The notes beneath the pieces were generated by a model. That model worked only from the letters and a program-made list of their open reading frames with translations, made no database searches and was not told where the DNA came from. The position numbers were made by a program, and so were the translations under genes. A stretch of DNA of 64,000 nucleotides, taken from Anadara kagoshimensis (lineage: Eukaryota > Mollusca > Bivalvia > Arcoida > Arcidae). This document shows positions 11,398-22,600 of the stretch, one piece after another (within the stretch, counting starts at the first letter, position 1; each line of letters starts with the position of its first letter). The DNA is taken from assembly GCA_021292105.1 (NCBI GenBank), contig CM037862.1, positions 318,501 through 382,500 of the forward strand, given 5' to 3'.

Positions 11398-11660
11398 CTC
11401 ACGTGACTACTTCAGTACCATATTTGATGAAATGGAATCATCAAATGACATGTATACGAAATTTATTGAAGTATGATTTCTTGAAATTCCATGAAATCAT
11501 ATATGGTACTGAGGTAGTTACGCGCACAACCCACCCGACGTTTTGGTTTGAAATCCAGGCAAGTCTGATGGGAAACAAGCTAACGTCATCTCACGTAACT
11601 ACCTTAGTACAATATATAATTTCATGGAATTGAAATCATACTTCAATAAATTTAGTATAA
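11398..11660 (+). repeat. Palindromic (foldback) repeat ending in CACGTGACTAC / GTAGTTACGCG
   Basis: Between 11398 and about 11525 the sequence folds on itself: CACGTGACTACTTCAGTACC pairs with GGTACTGAGGTAGTTACGCG, and the inner arms (ATGAAATGG...) also pair. A third arm in the orientation of the right arm's complement follows at about 11590-11655 (CACGTAACTACCTTAGTAC). Non-coding; probably a foldback or MITE-like element, possibly two nested copies. Confidence 0.65.
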
Positions 11661-11677
11661 TTGGATGATGTTTCATT

Positions 11678-12127
11678 ACACTAGAAGGGGTTTTACCGGA
11701 ATAATTGCGAAATTCCGGAATAGTTAGACACTTTCCGTAATGTTTGGAAAAATCCGAAATCTTAAGACGAAAATCCGGAATAATAAGTCAAAAACCGAAA
11801 TATTTGGGCAAAATCCGGAATAATCAGACAAAATCCGTAATTATCGGTCAAAATCCGGATAATTGGACTATATTTTTTACGGTAAATTTTCCGGAATCTA
11901 AAAATTCCGGATTTTGTCTGATTATTCCGGATTTTGTCTAATTATTTCGGATTTTGCCTAATTATTTCGGATTTTGACTTATTATTCCGGAAAATGTCCA
12001 ATTATTACGGTAAAGTATTTTAAAAAATTTAAATTTTCAATTCGCGCCATTTTGTCTTATTTCACCGACGTGCAAATAGCCACACTTTCAATGAACATGT
12101 GTAAGGGGAAAAATACCTTACAAATAC
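11678..12127 (+). mobile_element. CCGGAATAAT foldback element, copy 1
   Basis: Starts at ACACTAGAAGGGG. The left half carries reiterated AATCCGGAATAATCAGACAA-like units of about 20 bp; after a short centre (TTTTTTACGGTAAATTTTCC) the right half carries their reverse complements (CCGGATTTTGTCTGATTATT). A unique shoulder follows (TTCAATTCGCGCCATTTTGT to AAGGGGAAAAATACC). The same arrangement recurs in reverse orientation at 26629-27073. That both copies match over their whole length and end at comparable points identifies a dispersed family. No transposase is present. Confidence 0.8.
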
Positions 12128-12720
12128 TTGTAATAAATGTTCCGCCCTCGATCAGCCGCCATTTTTAATTTGCCTGTATGGTGTTCACCGTGCCGATGTA
12201 TTTATTTTATCAAGTTTTCTAAACTAAAGTAAATAAAATATCGGAAATTTATTTATAAATTAATATGTCTTTTGTAAATAGGAAGAATTTATATGTTAAA
12301 TATATAATGTTTATTATACTTCCACGAACAAAAAATGCAGTAGATTTATATCGAGTGTAGATAATTTCGAAATAATGTACATTGAATGGGAAACTGTAAT
12401 GGTTTATTTTATCCACATGGAATAATTTCGTAGGATAATATTTTTTTTGATCCGTGGCTAATATTTTACAGGTAAATATTGTTCATATACAATATTTTAA
12501 AGATAAGCCATGACATTTATTCCGCCGGATAGATTTTGCCATGAAAGTATATCCTCCTGGACACATTTTCACCCGGATAAAATTATCGATTACATAACCA
12601 CTTGGCTGCGATGACTTTTTATTTTCTTATACCCTGTATGAACATTGAACGCTTGATTTACAATATCCCGCGGATACTAAAAAACCGTAATTTCTGACTT
12701 GCTATGGTAGATATATATGC
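12128..12720. other. AT-rich non-coding stretch
   Basis: No gene or element recognised between foldback copy 1 and the 3' end of LINE-A. Confidence 0.5.
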
Positions 12721-12749
12721 TGTATAATAATAATAATAATTTATTGCAA

Positions 12750-14517
12750 AAAGCAAACAATACATTGCTATAGCATTACAAACATATATATTATGTAACA
12801 ACATGACAAAAAAACAAATAAATAAATAAATAGCAGAGAACAGTCAGGAGTTAAGAAGTTGAGATCTGAGTAACCAGGCTTTAGATAGATAAAATACAGA
12901 GTTTCCTTGTAAGAGATTCAGAGTCCGCTTTTAATAGTGTAGAAATTATGGATATTCGGCCAGACACAGTAGTATTTTGGTAGATATTGATAACGTATGA
13001 AACGGAATGTAGGACATATAAGGACGAAGTGATACTCGGTCTCAATACAATTTAAACGCACAACATGAACAAATCCTCATTTCCCTTGGAATGTTAGTAT
13101 AGCGGCCAGATTCAACATTTAATCGCAATGTACCACTGCGTAATTTGGTCAAAGTGATACATTGAAATCAAATGCTAATAACCCGCTAAACTAAATTCGT
13201 TTTTAAGAGACACATAGTATGACAATTTTTCAGACGAGCTGACAAGCTGGAACCATTTCTGGTAGTACTACTGATCAATAATACGAGTTTTCACAATGTC
13301 CAGAGAAACACTTGGATATTCTTGATTATACCAAACATCATTAAAACCTAATGAAAATAACATGTCTCGAACATCTGAGACCCAGTTCTTTTTACCAAGT
13401 AATACATCATTATATAAAACATATATACATCAAAGACAACGTAGGTTTCAAAGTTATGATGCGAAACCAATATTTAATTATTTTATGTTTCCGTATAACA
13501 CTTGGTGTAGATGTCCAAGTTCACCATACAAAAGGCAGTGGGGCACATTTAGATAAACCTAAAGTATAACGACAAAATCTATTAAAAACAAGCTCAATTT
13601 CATGTGCACGGTGGAATCCCCAAACTTCCGACGCATAGTTTAATACCGAGCCAACCATACACTATGAACAGATAGCATTTTGTGTTTAACGTCGATATAT
13701 AGCTCTTTGATATTATATATAGAAGTCCAGACAAAGCTCTTGTCCCCTGTTGGGCTATCCTTTTCTGGGTGTGCAAAAACTTGCCGTTATAGTGAAGCAG
13801 CATTCCTAAATATGTATAAGAGTCACAAATTTCAATTACTTGATTATTGAAGTAAAATGTGTCTGTTATAGGGTTTCCATCCGTTGCGAAATACGACAAT
13901 TTTAGTTTTGGAAGTGTTCACAGTGATACTCCATCGATGACAATAAAACGAAGTTTGTCCAACAGTGTTTGCAGTATAGTTGGCGATTTACCGAACATAA
14001 CAGTGTCATCTGCGAATAAAATCAGATAAATCAAATATCCATTAATATTACAAGATCTGTAGAGTTATTAACGGAAATATCATGTAGAATGTCATTTATG
14101 AAAAACAGAAACAATAATGGGGTGAAAGTGGTTCACCTTGTTTGACGCCTATATGGTTTGCGAAGGATTCAGATAGTTGTCCTCCATTTCTGATACGTAA
14201 TGAAACATCGAGTAGACAGATTTAATTTACATAACAAATTTATTACTCAGCCCACTTTTGATAAGTTTTAATACATAATATCCGTCTTCAACACTGTCAA
14301 ATGCCTTTCGGAAGTCCACAAACGCACAGTATAACTTTTCTTTGTGTTGAAGCACATGCGATATGATTCCATGAAGAACGAATTATAGCGTCTATAGTAG
14401 AGCGACCGGAGCGAAATCCAAACTGATTGTTAATCAATGTTTCTTCATCATCTGCCCAGATTTTCGAGACGATTGCGTGAGAATTGAAGTGTATATCTTT
14501 GAAAAAATACTGACGAG
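12750..14517 (-). pseudogene. LINE-A ORF2, 3' half: frameshifted RT and C-terminal region
   Basis: Continuation of ORF2 with at least one premature stop and several frameshifts. Recognisable pieces in order: LVSIFSKIYTSIL, QFGFRSGRST, VDFRKAFDSV, GEPLSPLLFLFFINDIL, FADDTVMFG (catalytic Asp pair preserved), a thumb segment YLGMLLHYNGKF (within 13600-13899), RFCRYTLGLSKCAPLPFV (about 13560) and a short Cys/His remnant with YHFVLICPTF (about 13030). The order is complete, so this was a full-length element that decayed by point mutation rather than by truncation. Confidence 0.75.
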
Positions 14518-16221
14518 TTACATAGGGCGATAATTATTAGCGTCAGACAAGTCGCCCGTTTGGGGACTGGAATTAACACCTTCCATCCAAGATTTTGGAA
14601 TTACATTATTATCAAATAAAAAGTTAAAAAGGTTCTTCAGAATTGGCATTATAACGTCGGAAGTAGCTAAAAACATTTCACTTATTAATAAATCCGGGCC
14701 AGCACTTTTACCGCATTTTAATTTTGCTATTGCACAACGAATTTCTTCTTCGGTGATTTCAGTATCCAGAGATTCAATATGTAAATCACACGGAATGTTG
14801 TCAATTAAGTTAGTTATTTCTTCAGATAACTGCGGAGGTTCGCTTCCAAGCAGTTCTTTAAAATGTTGAAATATAACATCGTCGTTCACGGCGGATTTTG
14901 ACTGTTTCTTTGGTTTCACATGAGACCAAAATTTTCGTGGGTTGGTCTTAGCAACGTTACATAGTTCCAAACCTTGTCGGCGCTTAAACTTGAATCGGGC
15001 ACGCCTTTTGATTTTATTATATTTATTACGAGCCGATATATATTCTTGTCTATTGGCCTCAGTCGAATGCCGATTATAAAAATTACGAATAGCGTTGAAT
15101 GATTTACGTTCGCGCTCACAGTCTCTATCAAACCAGTCATTCCGCACTTTTGTCTTATTCGGGTTTATCACTACAGATTTGCCGAAGATTTCAAAAGCTG
15201 TATCATGTAGTACACGAGTTATCTCGCTTACAACGTTGTTAACATCGTCTACGTTCGCCAGGTTATTAATTTGTGTAATTAATGTAGCACATTGATCCTG
15301 TACGCTATTTCTAAACTCCGATTCTTTGGTTTTGTCCCATTTCAAATAGTTATGTACAAGCGGAATATGGACGTCAGATTTATTTGATAGAGTTAAACTA
15401 AACATCACCGGCGAATGATCCGAGAATTCGTTGGTTTGTAAAACACTAAAGTCAGACAATAAATCATAATCATCTGGATTTATTAATAAGTAATCCACCA
15501 CACTGTTACCGCGGGCCTTACTATAAGTGAAATTTCCACTTGAATCATCACCAAGTCTTCCATTTGCAATGGTCAAACCGGTATTATAACATAGCTGAAT
15601 GAGTTTGCGTCCGAATGAATTGATAGTTTTATCATGTGAATGTCTATTGGAAACATTGGGGATCTCATCGTGCACAACACTATTTACATACCTATCTAAA
15701 TTATCGTTTTCTAATATGTCACTAAGTTCACCTGTACGACTATTTAAGTCGCCACATAACATAATTCTACCCTTGGCTTGGTACCTTTTAACTACATTTT
15801 CAATAACCTCAAAAAAGTCATGATCATAAATATTGTAGAAGTTGGATTGTTGATGTGGAATATAGGAAAAACATATATACAAATTATCTGGGATGGAAAA
15901 AAATAAGCTATCAAATTTAATGACAACAATACCGAAATCATATTTCTCAACTATAGAAATACCATTTGAAATATTATCTTTACAGAAAATTGCTAAACCA
16001 CCTTCAAACCTAGTTCCAATATTTTTACCTCTATTTACACAACCTATCTTATTAAAACCTGTTATTTCGATACTTGTGTCCCTAAGCCATGTTTCACTCA
16101 AAAAGATCATATCATATTTGTCAATTAACTCGATAAAGTCACTATCATCATAACATGACTGTAAACCATTTATGTTCCACGATAAACACTTTATACAAAT
16201 AGACTGATCTCTGGACTTTTC
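14518..16221 (-). pseudogene. LINE-A ORF2, 5' half: AP endonuclease and start of reverse transcriptase
   Basis: The frame opens directly after the ORF1 UAG at 16222-16224 and reaches the endonuclease core LSWNINGLQS before the first ATG (16110). Counting from that ATG: LSETW (4-8, catalytic Glu), GDLNSR (120-125), NGRLGDD (183-189), VDYLL (205-209) and SDHSP (230-234), the expected order of an APE-type nicking endonuclease. The RT begins with KSAGPDLLISEMF and breaks at NYRPM followed by a premature stop at 14518. RT motifs continue in other frames beyond, so the protein is a pseudogene. The mature role would be target-primed reverse transcription in the nucleus. Confidence 0.85.
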
Positions 16222-17208
16222 CTATTTGGGATTGTACTCCTTGCCACTGACAAATATTTTGTCTTTAACAAAATACGCTTTAACACCACGTTCCTTTAAT
16301 TGTTTCATAGCGGGCATTTGTTGTTTCCGACGATTTTGGATTTCTATTGGGAGTTGTTCTGAAATTCCGAAGGCTGTTCCTTTGAGTGATTTAGAGTTAC
16401 GACGAACTAGCTCCCTATGTCCGAAAGACGTGAATTTGACTAGAATAGGTCGGATTTTGGCGCCTTTTTTACCAAGCCTGTGGGCATCACCAATATCGAT
16501 CCGATCCGGAATTTTCATGGTGTTTGCAAAGAAATCGGACAGTATCTCGATACAATTTTCGTTGTCGTTTTCGGCGACGTTGTAGAGGATTAGATTATTG
16601 TTCATTGATTTGAGTTGGACATCTATCATCGAGTCCTTTAACTTTGATATTTCACTTTGCATCTGGACTATTGTAGAGCCACATTTATCATCGAGTTTAT
16701 GGAGATCGATTGAGTTTGCTTTTATTGAGTTTGTGATTTCCTTGAGGTCTCTTTTAAATTCGGAGAGTTGAGATTTTTGTGAGTCAAATTCATCGCTTAC
16801 TAGTTGTGCGCTCTGTTCAACTTGGATTAGTCGTTCATCTATTTTTTTAGAACCCTCTTCTAAACGAATGACCTTTGCATTAATTTGTGTGACGAGGCCG
16901 TCTATTTGGTCTAGCTTTTTCAATTTAGTTTCTAGGTTATCTATTCTCTGTGAAAATTTTGAATCTAGATTATCCATGCGACTAAGTAAGTCATCCACCC
17001 AGGGGGGTCTTTGTTGCATCATTTGCTGTGGGATAGGTGATACGCTTTGCACCCCCGGGGAGTATATACCAGATATAGGGCTGGAGCAAAAAACTTGTTG
17101 ATGGTGTTGTTGTTGTTGCTGTGGGTAGGGAAACTGTTGCTGTTGGTAGACATATTGATTGTCAGTTTGACCAGTTAATTGTTTATCCATGTTTATACCT
17201 GTGTTCAA
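16222..17208 (-). CDS. LINE-A ORF1: L1-like RNA-binding protein
   Basis: 328 codons from ATG, open to UAG. Order of parts: Gln/Pro-rich disordered N-terminus (1-67); long heptad-rich coiled coil (about 68-200, starting WVDDLLSRMDNLDSKF); RRM-like domain (about 201-270) with NNLILYNV as first strand and RPILVKFTSF as the RNP-like strand preceded by DAHRLGKK; and a C-terminal domain (271-328). This is the coiled-coil/RRM/CTD plan of L1-type ORF1 proteins, which trimerise and coat element RNA in the cytoplasm. The frame is intact although ORF2 is broken. Its stop codon is followed in the same frame by ORF2. The ATG is chosen because it precedes the complete set of domains. Confidence 0.85.
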   Translation of the reverse strand: MNTGINMDKQLTGQTDNQYVYQQQQFPYPQQQQQHHQQVFCSSPISGIYSPGVQSVSPIPQQMMQQRPPWVDDLLSRMDNLDSKFSQRIDNLETKLKKLDQIDGLVTQINAKVIRLEEGSKKIDERLIQVEQSAQLVSDEFDSQKSQLSEFKRDLKEITNSIKANSIDLHKLDDKCGSTIVQMQSEISKLKDSMIDVQLKSMNNNLILYNVAENDNENCIEILSDFFANTMKIPDRIDIGDAHRLGKKGAKIRPILVKFTSFGHRELVRRNSKSLKGTAFGISEQLPIEIQNRRKQQMPAMKQLKERGVKAYFVKDKIFVSGKEYNPK

Positions 17209-17330
17209 TGTACCGTGACTGACCGGGACAATAGCTGAATGATTTTCATAATAAAATATAATTAAATATAGTTATTAATTTACCTTGTTTCACAGTTCAA
17301 TTGTTATGCAATGTTCGTTCACGAGTCCTC

Positions 17331-18018
17331 TTATATAATTAGTTAAGATACATAATTATGTAACTATATCTCATATAATAGGGATAACAATAAATGATTA
17401 TGATGACATTAAAATACAGGTAAATTATAGGTAAAATTACAGGTAAAACACCCTTGAATAGGCCCCTTAATCCCCATCTCTCATGAGGTTTGGCATTTGG
17501 GGACCACACCATTTTCATACACGTGATAAATTATACTAATTACATTTGTTAAATTATCACAGATCATGTAGCAGGCGTGTTCATCGTTAAATTTAGTATC
17601 CAGAACGGATGGTTCGTTCGTTCGATCACCATTACTGGCACTAGTGGTTAACGTCATTACATAACCATCTACTACTTTCCCCGTAAAAACGATAAATTAC
17701 ACATGTACTAATACAAATGTTGCTGCTAATATATAAACAAGGAATGCGCGTTGTCAAAAGATGAAAATATGGTAACATATAACACTGTACACATCGTAGA
17801 TGGGATCAACCTTGCTTTGAACGCCAATATAAAACCAACACTGTATTAAATTTCGTAGATGGAACCGATATGATAATTGGTTTTTTTCACACGAAAATCC
17901 AAAAGAGCGACCGGTCAAATGTGTCATGACCGTGGCCCTCTTCTACGATTATAAAATCTTGCAATATTGACAAATTTTATAAACGTTCGTTTGTGGAAAA
18001 AGTTTCGATTGACAAAAT
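17331..18018. other. Non-coding stretch
   Basis: AT-rich DNA with no recognised gene. Around 17414-17452 there are four closely spaced ACAGGTAAA/ATAGGTAAA phrases. Confidence 0.5.
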
Positions 18019-18058
18019 CTCTCTCTCTCTCTCAGGTTGTCTCTCTCTCTCTCTCTCC
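18019..18058 (+). repeat. Interrupted (CT)n microsatellite
   Basis: Two (CT)n runs separated by CAGGTTGT. Confidence 0.95.
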
Positions 18059-18249
18059 ATATACTAAAATCAGGTCAGGAAATACATTTTTATTAGATCC
18101 AAGGATCTTCACATGAAGACGATAGTGCAGAAAGATTTACTAGTTTTACTTGATGAAATGATGGTTTATTTATTTATTTATTTAAATACAAATTTATTAA
18201 CCGCGAAGTCATAAAATAAGAAATATTAAATTATGACAGTTTAAAACTG

Positions 18250-18316
18250 ATGCGTGTAATTTAAAGATGCTGTAGTCTTATCTCCATCACTAACCCCCTC
18301 TCCCTTTCTATAATAT

Positions 18317-18347
<31 letters not shown>

Positions 18348-18420
18348 CTTGAATTCAAAGATACGGTAGTCTTCTCTCCGTCACTTACCCCCTCTCCCTC
18401 TCTATTTATATTCATTTGAA
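18250..18420 (+). repeat. Tandem ~95-bp duplication containing (ATTT)n
   Basis: The block AAAGATGCTGTAGTCTTATC...CACTAACCCCCTCTCCCT is repeated about 95 bp downstream as AAAGATACGGTAGTCTTCTC...CACTTACCCCCTCTCCCT. A (TTTA)n run sits between them at 18318-18351. Confidence 0.8.
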
Positions 18421-18436
18421 TACACACGGGTATTTA

Positions 18437-18505
18437 ATGGTAAAAGTTGTCATATCATGCATATTACTACTATTGGGAACAGAGCTTGGGAAGAAGATTA
18501 CCTCG
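18437..18505 (+). CDS. Possible signal-peptide first exon (23 codons), speculative
   Basis: ATG at 18437 opens MVKVVISCILLLLGTEL, a short basic N-region followed by a hydrophobic core as in a secretory signal peptide, and ends with a strong donor TCG|GTAAGT in phase 0. No downstream exon of matching phase is identified before the LINE-B insertion. An overlapping +1 frame (ATG at 18455) reaches the same donor in phase 1. A chance combination in AT-rich DNA is quite possible. Confidence 0.2.
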
Positions 18506-18764
18506 GTAAGTTTCCATTCAAATAAATCTAGGTAATTAATGAGATTAACACCATACCGGTAAATTTGTCACGTGGACTATACCATTCGTCTGCCACGGTT
18601 AAAGGGTTTTGAATTTGCTTCCGTTATCAATAGTTACGTAAGTTGTTGGTGAAGTATGCCGATGATAATTAATTAGTAACCGTGATATGTTTATTATACT
18701 TAATTTACACCTTCCTAATCTTAACGACTAGTAGTCAAACTGCCACTATTGAAATAAATAAATT

Positions 18765-18796
18765 GTTTGAATCCCGGACCTGTGTTTGATTGACCA

Positions 18797-18856
<60 letters not shown>

Positions 18857-18859
18857 ATA
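18765..18859 (+). repeat. (AAAT)n microsatellite preceded by a SINE-like B-box phrase
   Basis: TTGTTTGAATCCCGGACCTG (a B-box-like GTTTGAATCCC) then GTTTGATTGACCATTAAATA running into about fifteen AAAT units (18797-18859). The same phrase recurs at 19441-19480 with slight changes (TTGTTTGAATCTCGGACCTG). Confidence 0.7.
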
Positions 18860-18914
18860 TGAGCCATCTACTCAATATTTGTTTGTTGTCTGAAAATATT
18901 ATAATGAAAGAATT

Positions 18915-19010
18915 TTCACAACGGGGCGGATCCAGAGTCTTGTTGAAAGGGGGGCACAAGTTCGCGCCGAAAACGCGATGTCCTAGGAAGGTCTGGGGCA
19001 TGTTTCCCCT
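18915..19010 (+). repeat. GGGGCGGATCCAGAG repeat fragment
   Basis: GGGCGGATCCAGAGTCTTGT then AAAGGGGGGCACAAG resembles a widespread invertebrate repeat terminus (CAGTGGCGGATCCAG). A related terminus in opposite orientation is at 26038-26072. No coding content. Confidence 0.4.
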
Positions 19011-19627
19011 TAAGAATTTACTTTTTTATTACATATGATGCGATTTCCTGCATCTAGAACCCTGTCGTAACTCCTTCTTACCTTACATTCAAGGTGGATG
19101 TAAGCGAGTTAAAGAACTAATCAGCCTTTTTCATAAAATTTAACATTGACGGCAGACTGACAGGAGTCTATTAGTGTCCATGAGTCAGAAACTGTACTGT
19201 CGAAATTCGTCGCCGTCGGTAACTTGTCGTGTCAGTCTCTTTATCTGTCGAGGTGTAGTAGTGCAACACATTTCCAGAAGAGAGGTTGTTGGCCCCTTGG
19301 AAATGGTAGATCGATACGTCAATCCTTCTGAGGGATACCAGTGTTTTGATTTAATTTGGTCGATAATGGATGGACGTGATCTGGTGATCAGGGTGATTCA
19401 GTCCGGTTGATAAACTTCACGCTCATGAGTGGAAAATATCTTTGTTTGAATCTCGGACCTGTGGCTGATTGATCATTAATTAACGGGGTTTAACGTCCAA
19501 TTCAATTCAATTTCTTTATTCTCTAATTGTAAGCAATACAACGTTGAGAACATATAAATACAATATATACATAACATAACAGTGAGCAGTAAATATAATA
19601 TATAAGTGTGTAAGTATAAATATAAGA

Positions 19628-22600
19628 TTAGCCCGGAGGACTGATCCTCTTGTTAATACATCTGATAAATTTACATAAATTATTGAGTACTGAAGATTTA
19701 TTACATGAAAACAGTTGAAAATACTTGAAAGAGTTGTGATTATTTCTATAATAAGAAGGGATATAAGTATTTCTTTCTTGAGAAAATGAAGGACAAGACA
19801 TTATATAGTGGTATTCATCGCCTAAATCATTATTACAAATATTACATTTTCTACTTTGTCTTGGAATATTTTTCCAACGACCTGTCTCAATTGGTAATTT
19901 ATGATTACTACATCTATATTTACTTAGAATTACTTTGTTTTGGGGAGAAATTTCTGAAGTTAGATAATCTTGGAGTTTAAAGTTAAAATATGTAAATAAG
20001 TTGTATGAAGTCCCTTTCGATGAGCTATTACAATCTGCAGTCCATTTCTGTAAAAATTGATCAATTAATCTCTGTTTCACACTATTAGCTAGCCATAAAC
20101 TGTTACTAAAATCCTGGTTTAACCATATATTATTCATTCCACATTCATGAAAAATCATTTCTACATTATGAATCCACTTTGTTTTTATACCATCCAAAAA
20201 TTTAAAATATAACAAATTATATATAATACTACAATACTTAGATTCTTTACCCTCAATAAGTTTTGACCAATAATTAATAATTCTTGTTTTTACATGAACA
20301 CTTAATGGATATCTACCTAGTTCCCCATATACAATAAAGTTAGGGGTTGATTTTTTAACTTGTAACAATATTTTACAAAACTTTAATTGTACTCTTTCTA
20401 AAACATCTAATTTTTCAAAACCCCATATTTCACATCCATATAATAGGATAGGTAAAACCATCCTATCAAAAAGATTTAATTGACATTCAACAGATAAATT
20501 AAGTGATCTAGATTTTTTAATAATTGCATACATAGCCTTTGTTGCTCTATCAGCAAGATACTTTTTGTTACTTGAAAAAGAACCATTTCTATTCAAAATT
20601 ACCCCTAAGTACTTAAATTCTTTTAAAATATCCAGTTTAACACCATTCATAATAAACACAATATCATTAGGAAATCTTCCTTTAGAAAATAAAACAACTT
20701 TTGTTTTAGATACATTTATAGATAATTTCCATTTTTCACAATATTCAGAAAAACAATCTAGTTGTTGTTGTAGATCATTCACAGTATCAGACATAAGTAC
20801 AGTATCATCTGCATATAATATTAAAAATAACTTAAGATAAATGTTGAGATTTGTATACAAATCATCTGAAATAGTTTCTATACCTGATATATTATTATTG
20901 TTAAAAAATTGTTCAAGATCATTTAGATACATGGCAAATAAAAGTGGAGATAAACTTTCTCCTTGGCGTACTCCTATCATACATTGAAAAAAATCTGAGT
21001 GTGACCCATTTAAACTTATTCTAGATTTTGTACCATTATACATATTTACTATAATATTAAAACATTTGCCAGTTACATTGTTTTTTAGTAATTTCTGCCA
21101 TAAACCACATCTCCAGACCTTGTCAAAAGCGGCTTGAAAATCTATAAAAACACAGTATAATTTTTTCTTTTTGGTACGTAACAATTCAAATAAGTTATAT
21201 AAAACAAAAATATTATCAGTGGTTGAATAACCATGTCTAAAACCGGATTGGTTCTCACATAAAATATTAAAATTTTCCACATAATGAGTAAGTCGAGTAT
21301 TTATAATTGATGTAAAAAGTTTACCTAAACAGCTTAACAATGTTATAGGTCTATAATTACAAGCTTCATTAATACAACCCTTGTTTTTGTAAATAGGAAT
21401 AATGTTACCCTCTAACCAACTATCGGGTACAATACCTGTGTCAAACACTAGATTAAATAACTTATGATAAAATGGTAACATGATATCAATACTACATAAA
21501 ATATACTCATTTGTGATCTTATCAATACCTGCAGATTTATTTCTTTTGAGATTTTTAACGTTTGCTTGTATTTCCTCTATAGATATAGGTTCGTTTAAAA
21601 AATTTAAATTATTATACTCTTCATCTAACATACATGTATCATTATGTACAAAATTCTCTCTATCTATATCAACAATATCACCATCATTTGTATTAATATC
21701 CTTAAAATATTCATAAAAATCATGTAAAGACACATTAGTTTGTTTGTTTTTACATTTTTTGTTAATTAATTTCCAGTACTGTTTTGGATCTGCAGACCTT
21801 AAATTTTTAAGTTTCTTTTGTAAAGACTTTCTATACTGTTTTATACTATTGTCCATTACATGTTTATAATCCTTCTCACAATTACGCATTTGTAATTTAA
21901 AAACATCTGACTTATATTTTCTATATAACCTTTGTGATCTACGAAAACGCCTCCTTGCAGATAAACAATCAGCATTAAACCAGTCTTTTCTAAAATTGGA
22001 CTTTGGGGAGTGTTTTTTATTAATAAAAGTACCAAAAGTTTTTTCTGCCGATTCAATAAATATATTAGATATACACGAAAAACAGTTATTTATCACAGAC
22101 TTATTAACATTTGTACATGTAAGATCTAGAATATCATTAAGTGTTTCGACACTTATATTATTACAAAATTCTGCCTCTTTATTTGCATCCCACGATTTAA
22201 TTCTAATATCTGCATCGTCAGTATTTACACCATTAACTTCAATAGACGGTCTAACATGAATTTCACACGATAAAGGACAATGTACATCTGAATATAACTT
22301 ACTAAAATCTTTTATATTAAAGTTAACAACAACTTTCAAAAAATCAATTGAGCCAATAAAATAGTCTATTACAGTAGATTTATCTGTAGTATAGTTACCA
22401 CAGCTATTATCATCACCAATTCTACCGTTCATAATAAATAAGTCATTACATTTACAAAACTCAAGTAAATAATTACCAAAATTGTTCTTTTTAACATCAA
22501 GATTTTTTCTTTTTCTTGGTAAATTTAAAAGATCTAATCTTTGGACAGCTGATACATTATCACCTTCATTACATTCAAAAACCGACACATCAGAATCATT

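Larger units (their letters stand above)
12721..17330 (-). mobile_element. LINE-A: decayed non-LTR retrotransposon with ORF1 and ORF2
   Basis: On the minus strand the element reads ORF1 (16222-17208), a single UAG, ORF2 endonuclease and start of RT (14518-16221), then a frameshifted remainder of RT and C-terminal domain down to about 12900, and a 3' end with an (ATT)n-type tail at 12726-12745. The decayed part still shows LINNQFGFRSGRST (about 14390-14440), VDFRKAFDSV (about 14295-14330), KQGEPLSPLLF (about 14110-14150), FADDTVMFG (about 13990-14015) and a Cys-Cys...HF...C zinc-like remnant near 13040-13080. The 5' border past 17208 is approximate. It belongs to the same general type as LINE-B but is a different, older family. 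Confidence 0.85.

Noticed and set aside
14916..16585. Plus-strand open frames across LINE-A
   Set aside because: Antisense shadows of ORF1/ORF2.
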